The position numbers and the translations under genes were made by a program. Shown here in pieces: positions 18,297 through 27,011 of a stretch of 64,000 nt of DNA. The notes below the pieces were generated by a model that was not told where the DNA came from, searched no databases, and saw only the letters and a list, made by a program, of their open reading frames with translations. Source of the stretch: Alteromonas sp. KC3. GTDB taxonomy: Bacteria > Pseudomonadota > Gammaproteobacteria > Enterobacterales > Alteromonadaceae. The stretch spans positions 2,108,001-2,172,000 of the forward strand of contig NZ_AP024235.1 of the NCBI RefSeq assembly GCF_016756315.1. The letters are read 5' to 3'. Numbering within the stretch: position 1 is the stretch's first letter; each line of letters opens with the position of its first letter.

Positions 18297-19340
18297 ATGG
18301 GCAGCAACCAAGAAATTACAGGTAATGATGTAAGCAGCGTGCCTACATTTTATATTATGCAACTTGAAAAAGTGCTCGCGCGAGAGGGCGTGGCATTGGC
18401 ATCTTGTTTAAATGAGCAGGGACTTCACTATGAACAGTTCAAGCAAGCCGGTGCAAAGATGGCTGCTGAACACTTTATCATACTGGTTAATACTCTTGTT
18501 GAAGGCCACGGCATAAAAAGACCAGGTGTACTATTAGGAGAAGCGTTACAGTTAATCCATCACGGCCCCTTTGGGCTTGCCATAATGAATAGCCCAACTG
18601 TAATCGATATTATTTCGCTGTTTGAACGTTTTATTGCAATGCGAGTGCCCGGACTGGAGCTACACATTATTGAGAAGCATAACGATATAGTCGTAACCGT
18701 GCACGACCTATATTGGCGAGAACATGTACATCAATTTTTTATAGATGCACTTACCTCAGCATTGCTCAATTTACATAGTAGCCTTGTTAGCGAGGGAAAC
18801 AGCCCAGTAATATCCCGAGTAGTTTTTGATTATTCAATGGATAAGCATGGTTGTAAGAGCCATCGTCAACATCTTCACTCAGAGTGTAGTGAACCAGACA
18901 TTGAAAGGCTGTATGACCAACCGTATTGTGCGATTGTATTGGACAAATCAAAGGCCCATCAACCACTCGTTAATAGTGACAAAGTAAGTTTTGATTATGC
19001 CGTAAAGCTTTGTGAAATGGAGTACGAAGCGCTGGTAGTAAACAATGCTACTGAAAAACTTAGGCATTTCTTACGGCAGCATAATGCAACGATACCTTCA
19101 CTTGAGAACGCTGCCGACGCGCTGTGTATAAGCAAAAGAACCTTGCATAGGCAATTGGAAAAAGAGAACACAAGCTTTCGAAAAGAACGGGAAAAAACGC
19201 TGATGCGCAAAGCTTTGGACTTGTTGTTTGTAAAGCGGCTAAGTGTGAAACAAACTGCGTATCAATTGGGCTATACTGAGCCTACAAATTTTCGTCGCGC
19301 ATTTGTCAATTACTACGGGCGACCGCCATCTGCTTTTTGA
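18297..19340 (+). CDS. AraC-family regulator with arabinose-binding-type N-terminal domain
   Basis: A 347-residue regulator. The N-terminal two thirds resemble the effector domain found in OruR/AlkR-type AraC proteins (phrases HHGPFGLAIMNSPTV and FFIDALTSALLNL). The C-terminal 100 residues are the double helix-turn-helix, with LENAADALCISKRTLHRQL and VKQTAYQLGYTEPTNFRRAF, ending GRPPSAF. It is transcribed away from the AlkB-like gene across a spacer of about 150 bases. AraC-type AlkR of Acinetobacter controls alkane hydroxylase, so control of the neighbour is a fair inference but unproven. Confidence 0.88.
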   Translation: MGSNQEITGNDVSSVPTFYIMQLEKVLAREGVALASCLNEQGLHYEQFKQAGAKMAAEHFIILVNTLVEGHGIKRPGVLLGEALQLIHHGPFGLAIMNSPTVIDIISLFERFIAMRVPGLELHIIEKHNDIVVTVHDLYWREHVHQFFIDALTSALLNLHSSLVSEGNSPVISRVVFDYSMDKHGCKSHRQHLHSECSEPDIERLYDQPYCAIVLDKSKAHQPLVNSDKVSFDYAVKLCEMEYEALVVNNATEKLRHFLRQHNATIPSLENAADALCISKRTLHRQLEKENTSFRKEREKTLMRKALDLLFVKRLSVKQTAYQLGYTEPTNFRRAFVNYYGRPPSAF

Positions 19341-19441
19341 ATGTAAGGGTCTAAAATAGTATGCGAGATAAGCGTTTCTGGCCTTCAAACGACATGATCT
19401 TATAAACCAATATTGAAGACCAGAAAATGGGCATCGCTATC

Positions 19442-20191
19442 CTATACGTTCATCCAACCACCGTCGACAACGAGATCTGCGGCGGTCATATAGGACGACT
19501 CATCACTTGCTAAGAAACGTGCGGCATTCGCAATTTCTTGCATAGTGCCTGGTCTTTGTAACGGCGCTTGTGAAGCCACCATACCTACAAAGCCCTCAAA
19601 ATCGTCAGACGCGATGTTAGTGTTTTCTGCAAAGTTTGTTCTAACGATACCTGGACTTAACGTGTTAACACGAATGCCTTTTGGCGCGAGTTCGGACGCA
19701 AGTGTACGGCTAAGCGAACGCACTGCCGCTTTTGTTGCGAAGTATAAGCTGCCCGTTGCTACACCTTTCTCATGCACGGCTGACCCAGTAAGTATGACAC
19801 TGCTGCCATTTTTTAATAGCGGTAGCATTTTCTGCACGGTAAAAAATGCGCCTTTTACATTAATATCAAACTGTTTGTCGTAGCTAGCTTCGTCAATATT
19901 TTCGATAGGTGAAAAAACACCAAGCCCAGCGTTTGCAAAAAGAATATCTATTTGCCCGAATCGCATGGTGGTTTCATTCTTAAGGGTTTCAAGGTCGTCT
20001 AAATTCGTGACGTCACCTTGAACGCCAACAGCGCGAGGGCCAAGTTTTGACACTGCTTCATCTAACGAAGTTTGATTTCTTCCGAACAAGACCACACGTG
20101 CGCCTTGCTCAATAAAAAGTGTTGCTGCGGCTAGTCCAATACCACTATTACCACCTGTAATTACTGCTACTTTGTCGTTTAGTGTTGTCAT
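19442..20191 (-). CDS. Short-chain dehydrogenase/reductase
   Basis: A 249-residue classical SDR. The nucleotide-binding motif is TGGNSGIG at about 12-19, NAG at about 88-90, the catalytic serine in LTGSAV, and YFATK as the YxxxK catalytic pair. The C-terminal phrase DLVVDGGW is standard. R in LFGRNQTS after the second strand suggests NADP preference. GGAG precedes the ATG. It is divergent from a LysR gene 94 bases away, which is a common regulator-target arrangement. The substrate is unknown. Confidence 0.9.
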   Translation of the reverse strand: MTTLNDKVAVITGGNSGIGLAAATLFIEQGARVVLFGRNQTSLDEAVSKLGPRAVGVQGDVTNLDDLETLKNETTMRFGQIDILFANAGLGVFSPIENIDEASYDKQFDINVKGAFFTVQKMLPLLKNGSSVILTGSAVHEKGVATGSLYFATKAAVRSLSRTLASELAPKGIRVNTLSPGIVRTNFAENTNIASDDFEGFVGMVASQAPLQRPGTMQEIANAARFLASDESSYMTAADLVVDGGWMNV

Positions 20192-20284
20192 TTCAAATCT
20201 CCAATTGATGTTAAATACCTAAGCGGTATTGATATCCTAGTAACTCCCGGTTAATGTTTGAAATGAATTAACAGTATAAGTGTT

Positions 20285-21217
20285 ATGCACAATATGAATT
20301 TAAATGCATTTGACCTAAACTTGCTACGTGTCTTTGACGCAGTGATGCGTTACAGAAACGTCTCGAAAGCAGCTGATGCACTGTACCTTTCCCAACCTGC
20401 AGCAAGTCATGCGCTAAGCAGGTTAAGGCATGCATTGAATGATGAATTGTTCGTGAAAAGCCCAAATGGTATGAAGCCAACGTCTAGAGCGTTGGACATC
20501 GCACCTGCGGTGAGCAAAGCGTTAGCTGAGCTCTCGCAAGCATTAGCGCCTGCGACATTCGATCCAAGCACATCTGAGGTTACGATTCGTTTAGCAACGC
20601 ACGATTATTTTGTTGCACTTGCAATGCCTAAGCTTGCCCATTACCTCAGTTTACATGCGCCCAATATGTCTATAACAACAAGACCTATGGAAGGAAGAGC
20701 GATAGAACTGCTTGATGATCAGCAAATTGATATAGCCATTAGTGCATTTGGTGATTTGCCTGAGCGAATTGAAAAAGTCACCTTAATAGAAGACGATTAT
20801 GTGTGTGTAATGAGGGGAGGCCACCCACTTTCACACTATGATGAGTTAACGCTACAACGTTACGTGGAAGGTCGTCATTTGTTAATCAGTCCAAAAGGAG
20901 ACGTACGTGGCTTTGTAGACGATATGTTAATGCCACTGGGACTTAAAAGGCACGTAGCATTAATTATTAACCAGTTTTCGCCTGCACCAGATATTATTTC
21001 TACATCTGATTTACTCGTTACTTTACCTCGGCATATTGCAAACAAGTATAAAAGCAAGTACGACTTGGCTATCGTCGAGCTTCCTTTTGAATCAAATGTC
21101 GATTACACAAAAACTCACGCGATTTTTAATAGAAAGCTTGGCCAATCTGCGTCCATGAAGTGGTTTGTTGATACGCTAGGGAAATTATGTGAAGGGCTAT
21201 TTCTCGACAATGGTTAG
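20285..21217 (+). CDS. LysR-family transcriptional regulator
   Basis: A 310-residue LysR protein of the NodD/SyrM-like branch, judged by the N-terminus LNAFDLNLLRVFDAVMRYRN and AADALYLSQPAASHALSRL. The effector domain follows from about residue 95. Divergence from the SDR gene suggests it regulates that gene and itself; this is inference. ATG at 20285 is used; a second ATG three codons later is equally plausible, as neither has a strong ribosome binding site. Confidence 0.88.
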   Translation: MHNMNLNAFDLNLLRVFDAVMRYRNVSKAADALYLSQPAASHALSRLRHALNDELFVKSPNGMKPTSRALDIAPAVSKALAELSQALAPATFDPSTSEVTIRLATHDYFVALAMPKLAHYLSLHAPNMSITTRPMEGRAIELLDDQQIDIAISAFGDLPERIEKVTLIEDDYVCVMRGGHPLSHYDELTLQRYVEGRHLLISPKGDVRGFVDDMLMPLGLKRHVALIINQFSPAPDIISTSDLLVTLPRHIANKYKSKYDLAIVELPFESNVDYTKTHAIFNRKLGQSASMKWFVDTLGKLCEGLFLDNG

Positions 21218-21292
21218 CATGAATACACTAATACAAAAATGCTGTTGAACCCAAGAAGTCAGCAGAAAACGTTTAATTTTTAAGGATAGAAT

Positions 21293-21535
21293 ATGAGCGA
21301 CATTACATTTAGTAGCGAAGAAAAATCTGCGTTAGTTGATAAATTACAACGGTATTTTAACAATGAACTGGGGGTTGAGCTTGGTCAATTTGATGGTGAA
21401 TTTCTTCTTGAATTTATAGCAAAAGAAATGGGCGGCGTGTTTTACAACTGTGGGTTGCGCGATGCCAGAGCGGTGTTTGAAGCGCGTCTCGAATCGATAG
21501 ATGAAGATTTGTATGCCATAGAAAAAGAGGTGTAG
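21293..21535 (+). CDS. DUF2164 family protein
   Basis: An 80-residue acidic, helical protein with the DUF2164 signature (ELGQFDGEFLLEFIAKEMG and YNCGLRDA). The function of the family is unknown. AAGGA precedes the ATG at good spacing. It converges with yfaE, with only 4 bases between the two stop codons. Confidence 0.8.
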   Translation: MSDITFSSEEKSALVDKLQRYFNNELGVELGQFDGEFLLEFIAKEMGGVFYNCGLRDARAVFEARLESIDEDLYAIEKEV

Positions 21536-21539
21536 TTGC

Positions 21540-21812
21540 TTACAAAGGCACTTTTATTTTAAGGGGCGATTTGGCTATGCAACAGCAGGGAAGTATTTCG
21601 TCGTCATCAATAAACGCAAGCGGGTCTGTAGTATATTCTACTTCTCCCTCCAAAAGCTTTGTTCTACAAGCACCACAAAAGCCCTCACGGCAATGGTAGT
21701 GAATATGAACATCACTTGCTTCTAAAGCACTTAAAATTGTTTTATCGACAGGGGCGTCAATAGGCCCCACATCGACTACATCGATGCGAAGCCTCGTTTT
21801 TTCACTGCTCAT
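21540..21812 (-). CDS. yfaE: 2Fe-2S ferredoxin YfaE (ribonucleotide reductase maintenance)
   Basis: A 90-residue plant-type ferredoxin. Cluster ligands are visible as the CREGFCGACR block and a later CCC near ILPCCCIAKS. In E. coli YfaE supplies electrons to rebuild the diferric-tyrosyl radical cofactor of NrdB. The start codon is 12 bases after the nrdB stop, so it belongs to the nrdA-nrdB-yfaE operon as in E. coli. Confidence 0.93.
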   Translation of the reverse strand: MSSEKTRLRIDVVDVGPIDAPVDKTILSALEASDVHIHYHCREGFCGACRTKLLEGEVEYTTDPLAFIDDDEILPCCCIAKSPLKIKVPL

Positions 21813-21824
21813 TAAGCTGTAAGA

Positions 21825-22955
21825 TTACAGCTCAAAATCAGCGAAATCGTCTTCGCTTACTGCAGAGTCTATTTGACCAACTAAGTAGGAACTAATCTCA
21901 GACTCTTGAGGAGCAACTTGCACATTGTCTGAGTTCAGATAGTTATTCATCCACGGGAGTGGGTTACTGCTAATGTCAAACGGTGCATCAAGGCCAATTG
22001 CTGTCATGCGCTGGTTGGCAATGTATTCTACGTACTGACACAGAATTTCTTTGTTTAACCCTATCATTGAGCCGTTTTGGAACAAATAATCAGCCCATTG
22101 CTTTTCTTGTTCTACCGCGTTCATAAAGATTGCGCGCGCTTCGTCTTTACACTCTTCGGCGATTTGTGCCATTTCTGGATCATCTTTACCTTTCGCCCAT
22201 AAATTAAGAATGTGCTGGGTAGATGAAAGGTGAAGGTTCTCGTCTCGTGCAATCAAACGAATGATCTTTGAGTTGCCTTCCATTAGCTTACGTTCCGCAA
22301 ATGCAAAGGTACAGGCAAACGAAACATAGAAACGAATGGCTTCTAGTGCGTTTACTGAGTTCATGCACAAATAAAGCTTTTTCTTTAATTCGTACATATT
22401 AACGGTGTAAGCAGTGCCGTTTACAGTGTGAACACCTTCGCCTTGTGTTTGCCAAAGCTGCGTAGCAAAAATAAGGTCGTCGTAGTATTTCGAAATATCA
22501 GCCGCGCGGCGTTTAATTTCTTCGTTAACAACGATATCTTCAAAAATCTCACTAGGATCAGAGAACAGGTTGCGCAGAATGTGTGTGTACGAACGAGAGT
22601 GAATTGTCTCGAAGAACGACCATGTTTCTACCCATGTCTCTAATTCTGGTAATGAGATGATAGGTAGAAAAGCAATGTTAGGACTGCGACCTTGTACAGA
22701 ATCTAGCAGCGTTTGGTATTTCAAATTTGAAATGAAGATATGCTTCTCTGGGTCGGTTAACTTTTGAAAGTCAACGCGATCGCGCGAAACGTCTACTTCT
22801 TCTGGACGCCAAAAGAAGCTTATTTGTTTCTCAATAAGTTTCTCGAAAATGGCATGCTTTTGCTGGTCGTAGCGCGCAACGTTTACGGGGTTACCGAAAA
22901 ACATTGGCTCAACCAATGGATTTGTACTTTGCTGATTAAACGTAGTGTATTTCAT
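21825..22955 (-). CDS. nrdB: Class Ia ribonucleotide reductase beta subunit
   Basis: A 376-residue small subunit, the same length as E. coli NrdB, holding the diferric centre and the stable tyrosyl radical. Iron ligands lie in the helices with phrases [15 protein letters not shown] (ligand His and radical Tyr) and [13 protein letters not shown]. The C-terminal tail ends in EDDFADFEL, which docks to NrdA. It lies between nrdA and yfaE on the minus strand. Confidence 0.97.
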   Translation of the reverse strand: MKYTTFNQQSTNPLVEPMFFGNPVNVARYDQQKHAIFEKLIEKQISFFWRPEEVDVSRDRVDFQKLTDPEKHIFISNLKYQTLLDSVQGRSPNIAFLPIISLPELETWVETWSFFETIHSRSYTHILRNLFSDPSEIFEDIVVNEEIKRRAADISKYYDDLIFATQLWQTQGEGVHTVNGTAYTVNMYELKKKLYLCMNSVNALEAIRFYVSFACTFAFAERKLMEGNSKIIRLIARDENLHLSSTQHILNLWAKGKDDPEMAQIAEECKDEARAIFMNAVEQEKQWADYLFQNGSMIGLNKEILCQYVEYIANQRMTAIGLDAPFDISSNPLPWMNNYLNSDNVQVAPQESEISSYLVGQIDSAVSEDDFADFEL

Positions 22956-23077
22956 GATGGCCTAACTAAAAACTTAATGATTAACGCGTATTATTATTTG
23001 TGTTCTTGCTGCGAAACTATAGATGGCAAGTTGGCATTATTGCCGCGCTTGCCATCTAACAGGTGGTGCATTGTTAT

Positions 23078-25399
23078 TTATATTTTACACGCACCGCCTG
23101 CACAATCATCGTCTTCCTCTACGACCACTTCTTCTTGACGTGGCATAGGTACATTGGCTTTAGCATCAAGTGCTGAAGTGTCTGACGCACCGTCACGAGT
23201 GTTATGGTAGTAAAGCGTTTTAACACCCAGTTTATACGTTGTAAGAAGGTCTTTAAGAAGGAGCTTCATTGGCACCTTGTTACCTTCATAACGGCTTGGG
23301 TCGTAGTTTGTATTAGCAGAGATAGTTTGGTCGATAAACTTCTGCATAATACCTACAAGCTGTAGGTAACCATCGTTCGATGGAATGTCCCAAAGCAGTT
23401 CGTACTGATCCTTAAGCGTTTCGTACTCAGGTACAACTTGCTTAAGTACACCGTCTTTACTTGACTTAATGCTGATGAAACCACGTGGTGGCTCAATACC
23501 GTTTGTTGCATTAGAAATTTGAGACGATGTTTCAGACGGCATAAGCGCAGACAACGTAGAGTTACGTAAGCCATGTGTCTTAACGTCTTCACGAAGCGCG
23601 TCCCAATCGTAATGAAGTGGCTCATTACACACGCTATCAAGGTCTTTCTTGTAGCTGTCGATTGGCATAATGCCTTGCGAGTACGTTGTTTCATTAAACT
23701 TAGGACACGCACCTTTTTCTTTCGCAAGATTGTTTGATGCTTTGAGTAGGTAATACTGCATTGCTTCAAACGTGCGGTGAACCAGACCATTAGCACTGTG
23801 ATCAGAGTATTTAACACCGTTTTTAGCTAGGTAGTACGCGAAGTTAATTACACCTACGCCTAATGTACGTCTTCCCATTGTTGCATTATATGCAGCTGGT
23901 ACAGGATAGTCTTGGTAATCTAATAAGTTATCAAGTGCACGTACCGCCAGGTCTGCTAGTTCTTCGAATTCGTCTAACGATTCGATAGCACCTAAGTTAA
24001 ATGCTGATAGCGTACACAGTGCAATTTCACCGTTTTCATCGTTAACATGCTGAAGCGGCTTAGTAGGTAGTGCAATTTCAAGACAAAGGTTACTTTGACG
24101 AACAGGGGCAACTTCTGGGTTGAACGGGCTGTGTGTATTACAGTGGTCAACGTTTTGAAGATAAATGCGACCTGTGCTAGCACGCTCTTGCATGAACAAG
24201 CTAAACAGTTCCATTGCTTTAATTTGCTTTTTACGAATGCTGTCGTCGTTTTCGTATTTAACGTAAAGCTCTTCGAACTTGTCTTGGTCAGCGAAGAACG
24301 CATCGTACAGGCCTGGTACGTCTGATGGGCTAAACAATGAAATGTAGCCGTCTTTCATCATGCGCTGATACATGAGTTTGTTGAACTGAACACCATAATC
24401 TAGGTGACGCACACGGTTTTCTTCAACACCGCGGTTGTTCTTAAGTACCAATAGTGATTCAACTTCCATATGCCAAATAGGGTAGAACAAGGTAGCAGCG
24501 CCACCACGAACACCGCCTTGAGAGCAGCTTTTAACCGCTGTTTGGAAGTACTTATAAAAAGGAATACAGCCAGTATGGAAGGCTTCACCACCACGGATAG
24601 GGCTGCCTAGCGCACGAATGCGACCTGCGTTAACACCGATACCTGCGCGCTGGCTCACGTATTTTACAATAGCACTTGCTGTTGCATTAATTGAGTCAAG
24701 GCTGTCACCTGTCTCAATCAATACGCATGAGCTGAACTGACGAGTAGGGGTACGAACACCCGCCATAATAGGCGTTGGTAGTGACAATTTGAATGTTGAT
24801 GCGGCATCGTAAAAACGGCGAATGTAGTCCATACGTACGTCTTTATCATAATTTGCAAACAAACATGCCGCTACAAGAATGTACAGGAACTGAGCACTCT
24901 CATAGATCTCGCCAGTAACGCGGTTTTGAACGAGGTATTTACCTTCCAGCTGTTTTACGGCTGCATAGCTGAAGTTCATATCACGCCAATGATCGATATA
25001 CGTATCCATCTCAGCAAACTCTTCAGCAGTGTAATCTTCTAACAAGTGTTTGTCGTATTTGCCGGCATCAACCATTTTGGCAACATGATCGAAAAGCGCT
25101 GGTGGCTCGAACTGTCCATAAGCTTTTTTACGTAGATGGAAAATCGCTAGGCGAGCCGCTAAATATTGGTAATCAGGCGCATCAGTAGAGATAAGATCTG
25201 CGGCAGACTTAATTAGCGTTTCGTGGATTTCACTGGTGTTGATACCGTCAAAGAACTGAATTTGTGCTTTTATTTCAACTTGTGAAACAGAAACATTATT
25301 TAGTCCTTTTGCCGCCCATGTGACGACTTTGTGGATTTTCTCTAAGTCGATGGACTCTTTTTCACCATTTCGTTTGGTGACAAATAAGTTGTTGTTCAT
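23078..25399 (-). CDS. nrdA: Class Ia ribonucleotide reductase alpha subunit
   Basis: A 773-residue large subunit that reduces ribonucleoside diphosphates. The N-terminus FVTKRNGEKESIDLEKIHKV is the start of the ATP-cone that senses ATP/dATP. The active site includes the NLCLEI segment, and the C-terminal redox pair is in DDCAGGACKI. The start at 25399 gives an N-terminus colinear with E. coli NrdA (761). An in-frame ATG at 25456 would add 19 residues (MIMGSIAHASS) without a ribosome binding site. Two NrdR-box candidates lie about 480-560 bases upstream. Confidence 0.96.
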   Translation of the reverse strand: MNNNLFVTKRNGEKESIDLEKIHKVVTWAAKGLNNVSVSQVEIKAQIQFFDGINTSEIHETLIKSAADLISTDAPDYQYLAARLAIFHLRKKAYGQFEPPALFDHVAKMVDAGKYDKHLLEDYTAEEFAEMDTYIDHWRDMNFSYAAVKQLEGKYLVQNRVTGEIYESAQFLYILVAACLFANYDKDVRMDYIRRFYDAASTFKLSLPTPIMAGVRTPTRQFSSCVLIETGDSLDSINATASAIVKYVSQRAGIGVNAGRIRALGSPIRGGEAFHTGCIPFYKYFQTAVKSCSQGGVRGGAATLFYPIWHMEVESLLVLKNNRGVEENRVRHLDYGVQFNKLMYQRMMKDGYISLFSPSDVPGLYDAFFADQDKFEELYVKYENDDSIRKKQIKAMELFSLFMQERASTGRIYLQNVDHCNTHSPFNPEVAPVRQSNLCLEIALPTKPLQHVNDENGEIALCTLSAFNLGAIESLDEFEELADLAVRALDNLLDYQDYPVPAAYNATMGRRTLGVGVINFAYYLAKNGVKYSDHSANGLVHRTFEAMQYYLLKASNNLAKEKGACPKFNETTYSQGIMPIDSYKKDLDSVCNEPLHYDWDALREDVKTHGLRNSTLSALMPSETSSQISNATNGIEPPRGFISIKSSKDGVLKQVVPEYETLKDQYELLWDIPSNDGYLQLVGIMQKFIDQTISANTNYDPSRYEGNKVPMKLLLKDLLTTYKLGVKTLYYHNTRDGASDTSALDAKANVPMPRQEEVVVEEDDDCAGGACKI

Positions 25400-25877
25400 G
25401 TTACTGGCCGTATGTCTGTTAGCGCTTGATGCGTGGGCTATGCTGCCCATTATCATTTATAATTAATTTTTTAATGCGCATGCTGTTGGTCTGGTTTTTA
25501 CAGATCTAACAAAAGCACACACAAAAGCGGCCTAGACTAATACCGAATAAAGATATGAAGTAGAGACTGCTTATATATTTCTTGTATTGCTTGTTTATTT
25601 CAGCGGAGTCGAATGGCGCATCTCTGCGCGATCTGTTTTGATCCCGTTAATTGATCTTGGGATCACGTGCTGAATTAAACACAAGATAGTGAGGTTTTGC
25701 CTCGATTGCAACCCAATATCTGGTGGTATTTCAAGCACTCAAACTGGCATGAAATTTACGTTAGTAACAACTAACTTTTTAGCGTTCTACAAGCGTAAAA
25801 TATCGGGAATGCAAGCGTTTTTGCTAAATTGATTTCGAAAAAAATTAATTTATTCTTAGAAACTCGTTTTTATAAAA

Positions 25878-25893
25878 ACACGATATATGGTGT
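25878..25893. promoter_or_regulatory. NrdR-box candidate 1
   Basis: ACACGATATATGGTGT closely matches the known NrdR consensus (acaCwATATATwGtgt) and is a palindrome apart from the two G positions flanking the core. NrdR represses ribonucleotide reductase operons. Confidence 0.8.
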
Positions 25894-25940
25894 TTAAAAT
25901 ATCGCCACGACCCAATATGTTGTGTTAATTTATTTTAAAT

Positions 25941-25956
25941 ACACTGTATATAGTAG
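25941..25956. promoter_or_regulatory. NrdR-box candidate 2
   Basis: ACACTGTATATAGTAG matches the NrdR consensus except near one end. Its centre is 63 bases from the centre of the first box, which is six helical turns, so both would face the same side of the DNA, as paired NrdR boxes usually do. Confidence 0.75.
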
Positions 25957-26002
25957 GTGCACAACGATGTGCATCTACTATTATTTGTACCCTTGCATAC
26001 GT

Positions 26003-26707
26003 CTAATCTTGTGCAACGGTATACAGTAAGTAGTTTACGTCTACATTGTTGGCAGAAAGATAAAAACCTTGAGAGATCGGATCCATATGAAGCCCTGTCA
26101 TATCGCGAGGCAAAAGGCCTGCCTGATCTGTCATCGCCATAAGCTCTGATGGTTTAATAAATTTGCTGTGTTCGTGGGTGCCTTTAGGGACGAGTTTAAG
26201 AATATATTCTGCACCAAGGATCCCCATTAAATAAGACTTCAGGTTTCTATTGAGTGTAGAAAAGAACACATGACCACCTGGCTTAACTAACTTTGCGCAT
26301 GCCATAACAACTGAAGCGGGGTCGGGTACGTGTTCTAGCATTTCCATACAAGTGACAACATCAAATTTACCAGCATTATCCTGCGCGAACTGTTCAGCGG
26401 TTGAACAAACGTAATCTACTTTTATTCCCGATTCTAAACCATGAAGCTTAGCGACTTCTAATGACGCCTCAGCCATATCAAGACCTGTTACGGTAGCACC
26501 CGCTTTAGCCATTGATTCGGCAAGGATACCGCCACCGCAACCAATATCGATAACCTGTTTACCAAACAAACCCTCACTGTGTTGATTGATGAAATCAAGT
26601 CGAAGCGGGTTAATTAAATGAAGCGGTTTAAATTCGCCTTCGGGATCCCACCAGCGAGAGGCGAGCTCAGAAAATTTATTAATCTCTTGTTGGTCGACGT
26701 TTGTCAT
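26003..26707 (-). CDS. ubiG: Ubiquinone biosynthesis O-methyltransferase
   Basis: A 234-residue class I SAM-dependent methyltransferase that performs both O-methylations of ubiquinone synthesis. The SAM motif is [13 protein letters not shown], and [19 protein letters not shown] is a UbiG signature at the N-terminus. The ATG at 26707 gives the family-typical start ([12 protein letters not shown]); an upstream ATG adds a hydrophobic stretch not found in UbiG. It lies between nrdA and the divergent gyrA, as in E. coli. Confidence 0.95.
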   Translation of the reverse strand: MTNVDQQEINKFSELASRWWDPEGEFKPLHLINPLRLDFINQHSEGLFGKQVIDIGCGGGILAESMAKAGATVTGLDMAEASLEVAKLHGLESGIKVDYVCSTAEQFAQDNAGKFDVVTCMEMLEHVPDPASVVMACAKLVKPGGHVFFSTLNRNLKSYLMGILGAEYILKLVPKGTHEHSKFIKPSELMAMTDQAGLLPRDMTGLHMDPISQGFYLSANNVDVNYLLYTVAQD

Positions 26708-27011
26708 AGGTAAAACAATCCTTAACTTCTCTCTTATTAACATATCGCAATTTGGCGGCGTGTTTTACTGTTTTTAGTTATAAAACTGCTTTTTCTGTAT
26801 CTGGCTGAACGAAAAATAATCGCTTGCCTTTTTGTTGATTAATAAGCGTAATTAAGCGCTACATAATTCTGTCATCAAGTGGTACACTCGAAGCAACATT
26901 ATGACCCACATAATAATAACCATGCGCGCCCAAGAGCCGCTTTCACAATTGCTGTAAAGTGGCTGCAATGGATAACGCAGAACAAACTAAGATAAAGGGA
27001 TTAAGCAGTTT
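26708..27011. promoter_or_regulatory. ubiG/gyrA divergent promoter region
   Basis: A 304-base AT-rich spacer between divergently transcribed ubiG and gyrA. It must hold both promoters. I could not fix a convincing -35/-10 pair; a TTGATT with TACATAAT about 19 bases later (near 26836-26865) is one weak candidate for gyrA. Confidence 0.4.

Larger units (their letters stand above)
25400..26002 (-). promoter_or_regulatory. Long nrdAB leader and promoter region
   Basis: This 603-base AT-rich stretch separates ubiG and nrdA and should contain the nrdAB promoter. The two NrdR-box candidates are at the ubiG-proximal end. A possible minus-strand promoter (TTGCAT, 17 bases, TGTAGA) lies near 25780-25815 but is weak. 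If transcription starts at the boxes the mRNA leader is over 400 bases. No recognised riboswitch or leader peptide is seen. Confidence 0.5.

Noticed and set aside
23353..24594. Several long frames inside nrdA
   Set aside because: They are out-of-frame shadows of nrdA, which is full length and well conserved in pattern.
25957..26142. 61-codon plus-strand frame at the end of ubiG
   Set aside because: It is antisense to ubiG, has no ribosome binding site, and covers the region just next to the NrdR boxes.
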